64,000 nucleotides of DNA from Marchantia polymorpha subsp. ruderalis (taxonomy: Eukaryota; Streptophyta; Marchantiopsida; Marchantiales; Marchantiaceae): positions 16,512,001 to 16,576,000 of the forward strand of contig AP031357.1 of the NCBI GenBank assembly GCA_037833965.1, in the 5' to 3' direction. The notes below the pieces were generated by a model. The model was not told the origin of the DNA. It was given only the letters and a program-made list of their open reading frames with translations, and searched no databases. Below are positions 33,358 to 43,473 of this stretch, one piece after another; the stretch's first letter is position 1; every line of letters begins with the position of its first letter. Position numbers and translations under genes: made by a program.

Positions 33358-34212
33358 ACGGATGAGGACTTAGGGAGTTATCACTATTGGAAGAAACGGA
33401 AGGAGTTCGCCACCGGCGCGAATTCCGCCTACGCGGAAGGGGGAATCAAGTTTTGTCCTATGCGCGGACGAAGGCGTTCGCCTGTGCACAGGCGAAGTAG
33501 GGTTAGGGGAGGCGCGAAGTCCGCCTACGCACAGGTCGCCTGTGCACAGGCGCTTCGGCGCCGGCGGAGAATCCGCCTTGGGCCCTAGAAATGCGCCTTG
33601 TGAGGTAGAAAGTGTACGGCGCCTTCCGCGCCAGCGCAGCGCCGCGTACGGCGGACGAGCCGCCAGAGTAATCAAATCGGTACGGACCCTGCGGACGGGA
33701 CGGGTGGATGCGCTCTTGGACGGACGGAGTTGCGGCGGCGGAAGCGCCGACGAAGAGACAAGGAGCGGACAGACTGGACGGAGACGGCTGACCATGGTCA
33801 ACGCCTTCCGCGCCAGCGCAGCGCCGCGTACGGAATTCGCCTGCGCACAGGCGACCGCCTGTGCACAGGAGGATGAAGTCCCGTGCCGGCGGAGTATCCG
33901 CCGAGGCTCCTGCCTGCGCACAGGCAGGAGTTGAACTTTTGTCTGACATGCGGACACACGCGTCAAGGCAGAGGGGGATTGGCCGAGGGGCGGTACGAAC
34001 AAGTGTACCGCGCAAGGCGGAAAACTCGCCTTCGGCGCTACGCCCGCATGTCCGCGGGGTAATACGCTCGCGGAGTTCAAATCCGCCAATTCGAGCGTGA
34101 GAGTTTAATCGACGACGGCGGAGCGTGAAGCCGCGCGTGAGAGCGAAGACCGTTCCAGCGTACAGCCGGCGCGGCCATCAAGTGAGACGTTCTTCACGAG
34201 CGAGAGCCGACC

Positions 34213-37200
34213 ATGACCTTCGACCGGGCGGCGGAGAACGTCTCATTCTTGAATTCGCGATTCCAATCTCTTGTGCGCGCTGTGCGCATCCATCTGCTGG
34301 CTGCTAAACATTCTCGACGTCGCCGCACAGGAGATTTCTTGTTGATTGAGGGAGAAGTGAATGCGCGTGATCTGGAATTGAGGGCGATTAGAGTTTGCCG
34401 AGAGAGAAAGAGGCTCGGGCGGTGCGGAAGTAGAATGAGCGGGCGAGCGAACCCCAGGAACGCAATGACGAGACCGAGCCGATTGCGGATGGTGCCACTT
34501 CGCCTACCCCAGAACGGGCTGCGCGCTTTCGAGGAGCGCTTAATAGCAAGAAAGCTCGATTTCTTGCTATGGGGATGGAACTACATCTGTGCGAATATGG
34601 TGCGCGAGTGGCTAGAACCACAGGGACCACCCTCGCGCGGATTGCGTCCGCATGTTGATCGGTGGACAGTCCAAGATTGGGCGCAGGCGTTGGGAAGATG
34701 TGCTGGCATGCCAGGGCATCTCCTTTTCGACAGTGAGAGCATCAAGGTGACCAAGCAGGAAGAGGCGCAATTTGTGGAGCTGTTCAAGACCGGGAGGTCT
34801 ACCAAGAATGGGTACAGGACCCGTGATTACAAGGATCGATTTCGCCGGACCTTGTCCGCGGCGCTGATGCAATTACTGCAGCCGCACCGCGCCTGCTACA
34901 TCACATTGTGGCAGGTCTCTTTTGTGGAGTGCGTCATCGAGGGAACTCCAATTCACTGGGCGAGCATCCTGCACAGGGTGATGCGACAGCACGCGTTTGA
35001 GGAGAAGGGGGGAACTCTAAACCATCTTTCTCCTTTCCTCATCAATTTTTATCGACAGCGGAATTGTTTGACAGCGGCGGAGCTTGAACATTTTCCGCCA
35101 TTGTCCATCGACCATCCCGGGAAGTATGTGCGGGAGAATGAGGTCGACACTGATGCAGAGGAGTCACCGACTTCTACCCCATCAAGGCGGAGGGACGAAG
35201 GGAGACACACTCCTGCAGCACGAGTGCCGCGGAAGCGGCGATGGAGGGAAGAGTCTGAAGAGGAGCAGCATCAAGAATCCTCTGCTCCCATTCGACCGCG
35301 GCCGCTGTGCGAGCCATACAGCCGGCCGAAGCAGAAGGCACGCAGACTGGTGTTACCAGCCGACAGTGCGGACACGGCGACGATTGCGACGGAGAAAGGA
35401 AGTGCGTCGCCAGAGAAGCATGAGGAAGCGCGGACGACCGCAGGAGCAACGGGCCACGCTGCAACCTCGACGGGAGAGAGGCCGCCTACGGGCCAAGGGC
35501 CTCCGGAGTTACCACGTGCGATGCGGACAGATGTTCCGTTTGCGCACAGACGAGCCTCCGCGGACAGGCGATCACAAGTGGACGTGGATCTACGCTTACG
35601 CGTGGGAAGGAGCAGTCCGCCTGTGCACAGGCGCTCGCCTGTGCACAGGACACCTCCACACGTGCCGCCTGTGCACAGGCAAGAATCACCCCCGTTCCAA
35701 CGTAGGAAGGGGAAGGAGCCGGCGGAAGAACCGCCTACGAGACACCGGCCCTCGGGGCCAGACCCTCCGGCGCACCACGCGCCGCAATTTGCGCCTTCGG
35801 CGCCAGGGCCTTCGAGCCGAGGAGATACGAGCAGGGAGCGTGCGGAGGCCGCACCATCGGCGGGAAGTCCGCCGATAGATACGCCTTCGGCGGTAGGGCC
35901 TATAGGCCAAGGGACATCGGGCGAGCGGCCCCCGGCCATGTCGCCTTCGGCGATGGATGTCCGCGGCGCTACGCCTGCGGCGGACAAGGCGCCGGCAATT
36001 GCGCCTGCGCACGGGCCGGGCACAGCCCCCACGGACCGATCAAGGGAGCAGCAACATACGGAGGAGCGGAGTGACTGTCCGCGGGATGAAATTTCGATGC
36101 GCGATGCGCAATCAAACCCCGCGCAGCCACCCTCCGCCCGATCGCCTTCGGCGGCGGGCGACGGCGGCAGAGAGGACGCGGTAGACAACCAACAAGCGAG
36201 CGACGGGGATGCCGCACGGGTACATTCGCCTTCCGCCTTAGACATTTTGGCGACGAGCAGCGAGGCTGCAGCCGTGCCTTCGCAGGCAGCACACGTCGAT
36301 GACGTGCAGCCCCACTCGGGGCAGTCGCCGACGCAATCAATGGCGACTGAAATTCTCCACTCGGATGATGACGACGGAGGATCCACGGAAGGAATGTTAG
36401 GAGCAGAAGACACCGAGGAGGAGGAGGAGGAAATTGTTGGAGCGCCGGCGGCGGCGCTCTCTGAGCAGGTGATTCCGTTGCTGAGGTACTTGGATCGCAA
36501 GGTCGATAAATACGCCGACCCACTCCAGCCGGGATCTTACATCGAGTTAGTGCGCAGGCGGACTCGCACTAAAGTCCACACCAGCAAGCTATTAGCTAGA
36601 GTGGACCAGGAGTTGAGGGAATTGAAGGAGAAGCATGCATGCTTGTGGGGTCAGTATAAACTTAATCAGAAATTCTACAAGCACTCCGAGAAGATGAAGG
36701 ATGAGAAACTGGACGAGCTCACCAAGGAGCAGGTGAAGGTCAAGGAAGCACTCATTTCAAAGCAGGCCCAGAATCGGATTTTGTCAGAGGAGCTCGTGCG
36801 ACAGACGCGGTTGTTGGAACAATGTCAGCTCGCACGGCAGGCGGATGAAGAGTTAATCCGCAGGTTACAGTCAGAGTGTGGCGAATTGAGAGCGCAACGT
36901 GCTGAAGCCGAATCGCAATTAGTGATAATTGAAGAGGATCGCAGGAAGGAGGCGGATCGCACAAAGGTGGAGACGGCGAGGCGAGTCGCCCACTGTCTCA
37001 GGGGCTACGCCCACTGGGAAGTGAAGGCGCAGGAGAAACTCACACTGCGTGAGTTTGAATTACGCGCAGCCGGGTTGTTGTCAGGCGACAGTAGGAGTCG
37101 GCGGAAGGTAGCAAAGAAGCTCGATGCCTTTCTGTCGAAGGCACAGGATACCATGTCCGCCCTCGAAGTGGAGGTGTCCGCGGCGTTGCAGCGTTTGGGA

Positions 37201-37320
37201 CTGCGCAGTCGAGCGGAAGATTGGCAGGGTAGGGAGTTAGTGCGCGGCAGTCGGCCGCGCAGGAGACGTAGTACAGGTTCCGCGGAGTGTAGTGTAGCGT
37301 GGTTCCGTGCAGGCGTGTAG
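34213..37320 (+). CDS. LTR-encoded protein of G (1035 codons, open)
   Basis: The likely functional start is either the Met at 34213 or the Met about 74 codons in (MSGRANPRNAMTRPSRLRMV), where similarity to the element B copy begins. Blocks: N-terminal domain about residues 95-300 (LDFLLWGWNYICANMVREW, VDRWTVQDWAQALGRCAG, NHLSPFLINFYRQRNCL); a low-complexity middle about 300-735 with PVHRR and PSA repeats; PLLRYLDRKVDKYADP at about 750; a coiled coil about 770-940; and the end block SRSRRKVAKKLD ... LGLRSRAEDWQGRE. No known domain is recognised. A 409-codon antisense frame (35271-36500) is a shadow of the GC-rich repeats. Confidence 0.75.
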   Translation: MTFDRAAENVSFLNSRFQSLVRAVRIHLLAAKHSRRRRTGDFLLIEGEVNARDLELRAIRVCRERKRLGRCGSRMSGRANPRNAMTRPSRLRMVPLRLPQNGLRAFEERLIARKLDFLLWGWNYICANMVREWLEPQGPPSRGLRPHVDRWTVQDWAQALGRCAGMPGHLLFDSESIKVTKQEEAQFVELFKTGRSTKNGYRTRDYKDRFRRTLSAALMQLLQPHRACYITLWQVSFVECVIEGTPIHWASILHRVMRQHAFEEKGGTLNHLSPFLINFYRQRNCLTAAELEHFPPLSIDHPGKYVRENEVDTDAEESPTSTPSRRRDEGRHTPAARVPRKRRWREESEEEQHQESSAPIRPRPLCEPYSRPKQKARRLVLPADSADTATIATEKGSASPEKHEEARTTAGATGHAATSTGERPPTGQGPPELPRAMRTDVPFAHRRASADRRSQVDVDLRLRVGRSSPPVHRRSPVHRTPPHVPPVHRQESPPFQRRKGKEPAEEPPTRHRPSGPDPPAHHAPQFAPSAPGPSSRGDTSRERAEAAPSAGSPPIDTPSAVGPIGQGTSGERPPAMSPSAMDVRGATPAADKAPAIAPAHGPGTAPTDRSREQQHTEERSDCPRDEISMRDAQSNPAQPPSARSPSAAGDGGREDAVDNQQASDGDAARVHSPSALDILATSSEAAAVPSQAAHVDDVQPHSGQSPTQSMATEILHSDDDDGGSTEGMLGAEDTEEEEEEIVGAPAAALSEQVIPLLRYLDRKVDKYADPLQPGSYIELVRRRTRTKVHTSKLLARVDQELRELKEKHACLWGQYKLNQKFYKHSEKMKDEKLDELTKEQVKVKEALISKQAQNRILSEELVRQTRLLEQCQLARQADEELIRRLQSECGELRAQRAEAESQLVIIEEDRRKEADRTKVETARRVAHCLRGYAHWEVKAQEKLTLREFELRAAGLLSGDSRSRRKVAKKLDAFLSKAQDTMSALEVEVSAALQRLGLRSRAEDWQGRELVRGSRPRRRRSTGSAECSVAWFRAGV

Positions 37321-37356
37321 CGTAGTGCAGTGTAGTGCTAGGTAGGACTTAGAAGG

Positions 37357-37385
37357 TATAAAATAGTTCCAGGCGTTTTGCCTGG
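37357..37385 (+). promoter_or_regulatory. TATA box and following palindrome in G
   Basis: TATAAAATAG (37357-37366) then CCAGGCGTTTTGCCTGG (37369-37385). Compared with B, N and F, the second base pair of the stem is C-G in place of A-T. Confidence 0.65.
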
Positions 37386-39136
37386 GGTTCTTTCCCATCA
37401 GAAGTGCAGATCAGGAACCCATTTCCTTTGCGTGTTTGTGTCCTTGAGTTCTGTCACCACGCACGAGGAGTTACAACTTAGCGTTCCGCATTTTGTAGCT
37501 GAAGGCCTTCGGCCGAATGTTCAGAGCTAGTACATTGGTTAGAGACTTGAGTAGTTCGGATCTGCACCTGCGGGTGACTGCCAATGCTCAGAGCCAGTGA
37601 CTAGTTAGATACTTGAACAGTTTCGCCCCTACACCCTCGAGTGTTTCTTTCTGATTGTACTCCTTGGGATTTTTCCCCTGAATGCCAAAGTGAAGTTTTG
37701 CTACTTCGTGTAAGCCTTGGTTGTAAATTCAGGTTACGCTGCAGCAGGTGCCTTGAGGGTAACCCCTGTAATATTTCTGGGAATGACAAGCGCCTGAGAA
37801 TTCAAACTCTTCAATAGACTGTTGTTGTGTTACTGGAATGTTTCACAGTGAGTCCTTCAGTGTGGACCTGTGTTCTCTGCGCGTTTTGTGAGTTGAGAGT
37901 GTTGTTCACCGCGTCTGAGTGACTTCGATCCGAAGTAGGTAGTCCAAACCGGGTTTCCTACACTAGCAGCAAGCTAGTGGAAGCGTTGTAAAAGCCGGAG
38001 TTGGAAGTCACTGCCCGCAGCTTTGCCGAGTGTGCTCGTGAGAGACTTTCCCCCTGAAATCTTGAAGTAGAGATCCTAACGGATCTCTGGGTTGTGTTTC
38101 TGTAGTTTCAGGTGTGTGTGTGTGTGTGTTACGCTGCACTGTGCGACCTCCGAGTGCGCTCCGAGTGGACACTTGCAGTATTTCTGGGAGTGACAATCGC
38201 CTGAGAATTCAAACTCATCAATAGTCTGTTAAACGTGACACTTTGTACCCTGTGTGTTCCTCTGTCCCTGTGGGTTCGACCTTTCTACCACTATATTGCA
38301 GTTTTAGCCTTTAGTGGGTTATTACACTTCGGCTGTGTACTCCCTCGCCTGAGCATCAATATAAGGTCAACACCTTTGGAGGAAGCGACTTCGTACGGTC
38401 CGCCTTCGGCCGTACGTCCTAGACGAACACGTGCGCCTTCGGCGGAACGGAACTCTTGCGGCGAGAGCGCCTTCGGCGGGACAAGACAAAACAGCGGAAA
38501 GGACAAGACGCATTGACTGCGGTCAACGCCTTTGACGATGCATCTACGTCAACGGACACCTTCAAGGGTACGCCTTCGGCGCTGCGGAAGGTTCCAACGG
38601 CAGAAGATGTACGCCTTCGGCGATGCGGAGAAAGAAGATTGGATATCGGCCAGAGGCGAAGACCTCCGCCGTCACGCCTTCGGGTTGCGCGCGCAAAGCT
38701 AAGTTGACGGACGACGGCGGAAATTGAATTGAATTTTTGTGCGTGTGAGCACGCACAGCGGCGGAGCGTGAAGCCGAGCGTGCAAGGGGGGGCCGTTACG
38801 CCTCCAAGCCGGCGCGGCAATCAAGTGGGTCGATCCCCACGCCCAAGTGTCGCACGGTGAAATCTTGTTTGCCGAAGGCGGACATCTCATTCTTGGAATT
38901 GCAATTTCGATTTCACTCGAGCGACGAGTGCGCAACTAGAAATCGGCGGAGAGAAATCAGAGAGAGTTGCGATTGCGGGGAATTGCAGAATAGTGCGTAG
39001 TAACTGAGTGCGCGGCCGAGGAACTTGCCAGTGAGAGTAGAAGCTCGCAGAGAGATTGAGTCCGCGTGCTAGAAGCTTGGAGATAGCAGAGGAAAGTTCC
39101 TGACTTCTGAAGTGCGCGAGGGAATACAAGAACGCG

Positions 39137-41610
39137 ATGTCGAAGGCAACACAGCTGCGGATAATTCCGTTGAAGCTACCGCAGATTGGGTTGCGCGCAT
39201 TCCAGCCTGAGCTGACTGCAGTAAAACTCGATTTCCTCCTGTGGGGATGGAATTGGGTGTCCTAAGATATGGTTTGCAAATGGCAGAAGGGCAGGGATCA
39301 ACCTACGTGCGGATTTTGACCGCACTAAGAGCGATGGGAAGTCAGGGACTGGGAGCAGGTGCTGGGAAGATGCGCGGGAGAAGAGGGTCATCTTCTGTTC
39401 GAGAGCAAGAGCATCAAGGTCACGAAGGAGGAGTAGATTTCCTTCGGGACCCTGTTCAAGAGCAGCAAGTCCAGTAAGAACGGGTACAAGACCCGGGACT
39501 ACAAGGATCGCTACCGCAGGAATGTCGCGGTAGCACTTATTCAACTCTTCCAGCCGCACAGAACCACCTACATAACTTCTTGGCAGGTGGCATTCGTGGA
39601 GCTGGCGTTGGCCGGAGCTCCGATTCAATGGGCTCGCATTCTTTGGAAGGCGACGAGGCAACACGCGTTCGAGGAGAAGGGAGGATCAATCAATCACCTC
39701 TCCCCCTTCTTGATCAATTTCTATCGGTCGATGGGATGTTTGACCGTGGCCAAGCGAGTGCAATTTCCATTGCTGTCACGCAGCAATCCGGGTCGGTATG
39801 TGAAGGACGTCGAAGTCGACACCGATGAAGACGAGACACCTGCCTGCACTCCACCATCCCAACCGAGGGCCGAGGGAGAATCGCTCGCAGCACGAGTGCC
39901 GCGGAAGCAAAGGTGGGAAGAAGGAGCGGAGAAGGGCCAGCAACCCGAGGCTGCTCCTCTCAAACGGAAGCGGCCACTGACAAAGCTCTGCAGTCGGCCC
40001 AAGCAGAAGACACGTAGGCTCGTATTGCCTGCAAGCAGCGTGGAGACGGGGCGTGCTTGAGAAGGAAGAAACTCACCATCCTCGGGGAAGGATGGGAGTG
40101 CGCGGACAGCAGAGAGATCAGCGGACCTCCCTGCGCCGAAGGCACAGACGCCTTCGGCGGAAGCGAGACGGCCTTCGGGTCAAGAGAAACAACACGCGGC
40201 ACCGACGAGTGTGCCGGCGACGGACAGGTGCTTTGCTCCCGAGCAAGTACCATTCGATGACTCGACCTCGGGTCAGGAGCCTTCGGCTCAAGCGCCTTCG
40301 GCGCAGCAAAAACGTGAGAAGGAGCCTTCAGCTGGAGCGCCTTCAGCTCAAGGGCCTTCGGCCCAAGGGCCTTCGGGTCAACGGCCTTCGGATGAACCGC
40401 CTTCGGCACAAGCGCCTTCGGCGGAAGCACCTTCGGCGCAGACCCAATGCGAGAGGACGGGCGACAGAGAGAAGGAGGAGGCACGTTGCCTTCGGCACAG
40501 TCGCCTTCGGCGGTGGACACCTTCGGCGCTGCGCCTTTGATGGTAGCAGATCAGACGGGAGGTGCGGGCTTGTCGGGAACAGGGTCCTCCACCGCATTAG
40601 ACATTTTGGCAAGGAGTAGTGCGGCGGCAGCAGCAGCAGAAGCTACGCAACCCAACTCCCGAGAATCGCCGGGGAATTCCGTGGCGACCGAAATCCTCAA
40701 TTCGGAGGATGACGAAGATGAGTCGAGCTCGGAGGTGGTGGAGGGGGGGTCGGTGCAAGGCACGCCGACGACGGCATTGTGCGAACAGGTGGTGCCTTTG
40801 TTGAGGTACCTCGATCGCAAGGTGGCAAAGTATGCTGATCCCCGTCACCTTGGGTCCTACGTCGAATTGGTGTGCAGGCGTACGCGCACCAAGGTCAGGA
40901 CCAGTCGCTTGTTGGCCTCCTTGGACGAGACCATCAAGGACCTGCGGTTGAAGAACGAGGCCCTCCGCAGACACCTCGCAATTGTGCGGAAACTTTAGAA
41001 GGTGGTCAACACAACGCGGGAAGAGAAGTTAGAGGAGGCGAAGAAGAAATTCGCGAAGCAGCAGGAGAAGCTCGCGGAGGAGCTCGATTCTGAGCAAACT
41101 CATAATCGCATCTTGTCAGAGGAGCTCGTGCGACAGACACGGTTACTAGAGCAGTGTCAGAGAGCACGCCAAGTCGATGAAGACTTAATTCGTCAATTGC
41201 AATCGCAGTGCGGCGAATTGAGAGCGCGGCATGCGGAGGCAGAGCTGCAGCTGGTAGTGGTTGAAGACGATCGTCGGCGCGCGGCAGATCGCACGCAAGA
41301 AGTGTTGGTGGAACGAGTGAACCACTGTCTCAGAGGTTACACTCTCTGGAAAGTGGCTGCGCAGGAGAAAATCACACTGCGCGAGTTAGAGATTCGTGTG
41401 GCGGGCTTGATGTCGAGTGACAATCGGAGCCGACGGCGGGTCGCGAAGAGGTTAGATGCCTTCCTGGCAAGGTCGCGAGACGCCATTACGAACCTCAAGG
41501 CGGAGATGACTGCGGTGTTGCGGCGGCTGGGGTTGCGCAGTAGAGCCGAAGACTGGTTGGGTAGGGAGTTAGCGCGCGGTAGGCCGTCGCGCAGGAGACA
41601 TAGTAGATGA
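39137..41610 (+). pseudogene. LTR protein remnant in F
   Basis: Recognisable start (MSKATQLRIIPLKLPQIGLR-like), the domain with NHLSPFLINFYRSMGCL, a PSAQ/PSG-rich middle, PLLRYLDRKVAKYADP, coiled coil and the end block SRRRVAKRLDAFLARSRD ... LGLRSRAEDWLGRE. Broken. Most similar in style to the N copy. Confidence 0.75.
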
Positions 41611-42564
41611 CCTGCGGTGTAGTGCAGGTAGAGTAGAGTGTTAGTTAGTTAGGACTTAGAGGGTATAAAGTAGTTCAAGGCGTTTTGCCTTGGGATTCTT
41701 CCAGTTTCGGAAGTACAGATCAGGAACGCATTTTCTCTGCGCGTTTGTGTGCTTAGTTCTGTAACCGCGCAAGAGGAGCTACAGCTTGACAAAGATACCG
41801 CATTTTGTAGTTGATGGCCTTCGGCCGAATGTTCAGAGCTAGTAACTGGTTAGATACTTGAACAGTTCTCCCTTACACTTTCGAGTGATTGTTCCTGATT
41901 GTACTCCTACGAAACGTTTCCCCTTAATGCCAAAGTGAAGTTTTGCTACTTCGTGTAAGCCTTGGTTGTGAATTTAGGTCACGCTGCCTGAGGCGACCTC
42001 GGGGCCAACCTCTGCAGTATTTCTGGGAACGACTAGTGCCTAAGAATTCAAACTCCTGAATAGACTGTTAAGTGGTGACACTAGATCTTTTCTCAACATA
42101 GTCTCTCAGTCTGGATTCTTGTATTCTCTGCGCGTTTTGTGAGTTGAGTGTGTTGTTCACCGCGTGAGAGTGGCTTCGATCCGAAGTAGGAAGTCCAACC
42201 CGGGTGCCCTGCGCTAGCAGAAACTAGTGGAAGGGTTGTAACAGCCGGAGTTGGGAGTCACTACCTACAGATCCTCTGAGTGTACTCCTGAGAAACTTTC
42301 CCCCTGAACCTTAAGTGGAGGTCCTACTCGACCTCTAAGTGTGCTTTTCCAGTTTCAAGTGTGTGTTGGGTTGTATTACGCTGCCTGAGGCGCCTTCGGG
42401 GCCAACCTCAGCAGTATTTCTAGGAGTGACAGTCGCTTGAGAATTCAAACTCTTCAATAGTCTGTTAAAACGTGACACTTTGTACTTTGTGTGTTGCCTC
42501 TGTCCATGTGGGTTCAACCTTTCTGCTACGATACTGCAGTTTTCGCCTTTGGTGGGTTATTACA

Positions 42565-43473
42565 TCTCCCAAGTTTCTCTTACTCCTCAATCTTTTATCC
42601 TTGTTCCGCAAGGAACAATTGACAGCCTCATGTCACTACTCTCCACAATAAAAGCAAGTCTCACTTTTGAGTCTTGGGGATTGACTTACCACTCTCTCTT
42701 CAAACTCCACCTTGAATTCTCCCATATTGGAGTATAAAGAGACTTTAACATCCAAGCCTTGAAACACTTTGGATAACCTAAACTTCCAACCCCTTTGTTT
42801 ACTCATTTTACCATAAGGTGAAAATCACTCAGAAGACATCTTCAAGAAATTCTATGTACTTGGCAAAAACAACGAATAAGGAATTCCAAAACTTTGTTCT
42901 CTTATTGTGATTTTGTATCCCTAAACTTCAAAATAACACAACTTTGTCACTACACGTGATCTCTCAATGAAAATTTGACTCACACGTAGTTTATCTTTTA
43001 ATACACATTTCTATAAAGATTCAAAGGCTAACTTGAAAAATTAATTAACTCTGTACACACTTTCCTGAGAGCTACCTTTTGGTACCCCTCAAAACGCCCT
43101 CAACTTCCAACAATTATGACTTCATATATACATATGATCTAGGCATGAAACAAGAACCAAAACATACTTCAGGTTTCACTCTAAAATCACTAAAAACTTT
43201 TGAGATAGCTTTCATAACATTTTTTTGGATCCCTAAAACCACTTTTCTCTCAATATAACGTGTTCAAGCGAACAAAACATACCAAATTACTTTTAGGGTA
43301 TCATATGAGAATATTGGATTATCAAAAGATATTTCACTCTCAAGCATGCTCTTTGCTCTTTCATTCCCTAGTGTTAACTCCAAGTCACACCTCATAGATA
43401 TTTTCTCTTGGGCTAAAATCGAATTCTAAACATTTTGTATTCTAGATTGAGGTCCCGGAAACAAAACCAAAAA
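42565..43473 (-). other. Element E leader and start of its accessory frame
   Basis: The right part (about 42800-43473) corresponds to the leader of element A (2660-3338). The left part (42565 to about 42800) corresponds to the first half of the small zinc-knuckle frame. Next to the LTR the primer site reads TGGTTTTGTTTCCGGGA on the minus strand, close to that of A. Diverged and broken. Confidence 0.72.

Larger units (their letters stand above)
32991..38326 (+). repeat. G: intact solo giant LTR (5336 bp) inside F
   Basis: Begins TGTGGTACCCCACTTTTGGC and ends AGTGGGTTATTACA, with a perfect CTTCG duplication (32986-32990 and 38327-38331). It lies in the U3 leader of F. The U3 leader 32991-34212 contains the conserved inverted-repeat block (33308-33357) and 16-base palindromes (33479-33494, 33537-33552). 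R/U5 37386-38326 contains two imperfect copies of a repeat (about 37733-37825 and 38131-38232) and a GT microsatellite (about 38111-38130). No other gene is seen in these stretches. Its protein frame is open. Confidence 0.88.
32462..42564 (+). repeat. F: solo giant LTR inside E, itself split by G
   Basis: About 4.76 kb without G, from TGTAGAAACCCACTTTTTG to GGTGGGTTATTACA. Flanks TCTCA (32457-32461) and TCTCC (42565-42569) are a target duplication with one difference. TATAAAG at 41664-41670 precedes the palindrome CAAGGCGTTTTGCCTTG (41676-41692). U3 leader 32462-32990 and 38332-39136 and R/U5 41611-42564 show GC-rich palindromic modules and U5 repeats but no other gene. Its protein frame is broken (about three or four breaks). 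Confidence 0.82.

Noticed and set aside
33479-33552. CRISPR-like array in the palindromic leader
   Set aside because: The palindromes are irregularly spaced, there are no unique spacers of constant length, and the DNA is eukaryotic.
35271-36500. 409-codon antisense frame in G (also 46403-47335 and 50280-51155)
   Set aside because: These frames lie opposite the GC-rich repeat part of the LTR protein, are rich in Ala/Gly/Ser, and change with the repeats; the sense frame explains them.
32991-38326. G, I, H, L, N and F as DNA transposons with inverted ends and 5-bp duplications
   Set aside because: Element B has the same unit at both ends of gag-pol with primer site and polypurine tract in place, so they are LTRs. 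The inverted similarity is kept as a separate observation.
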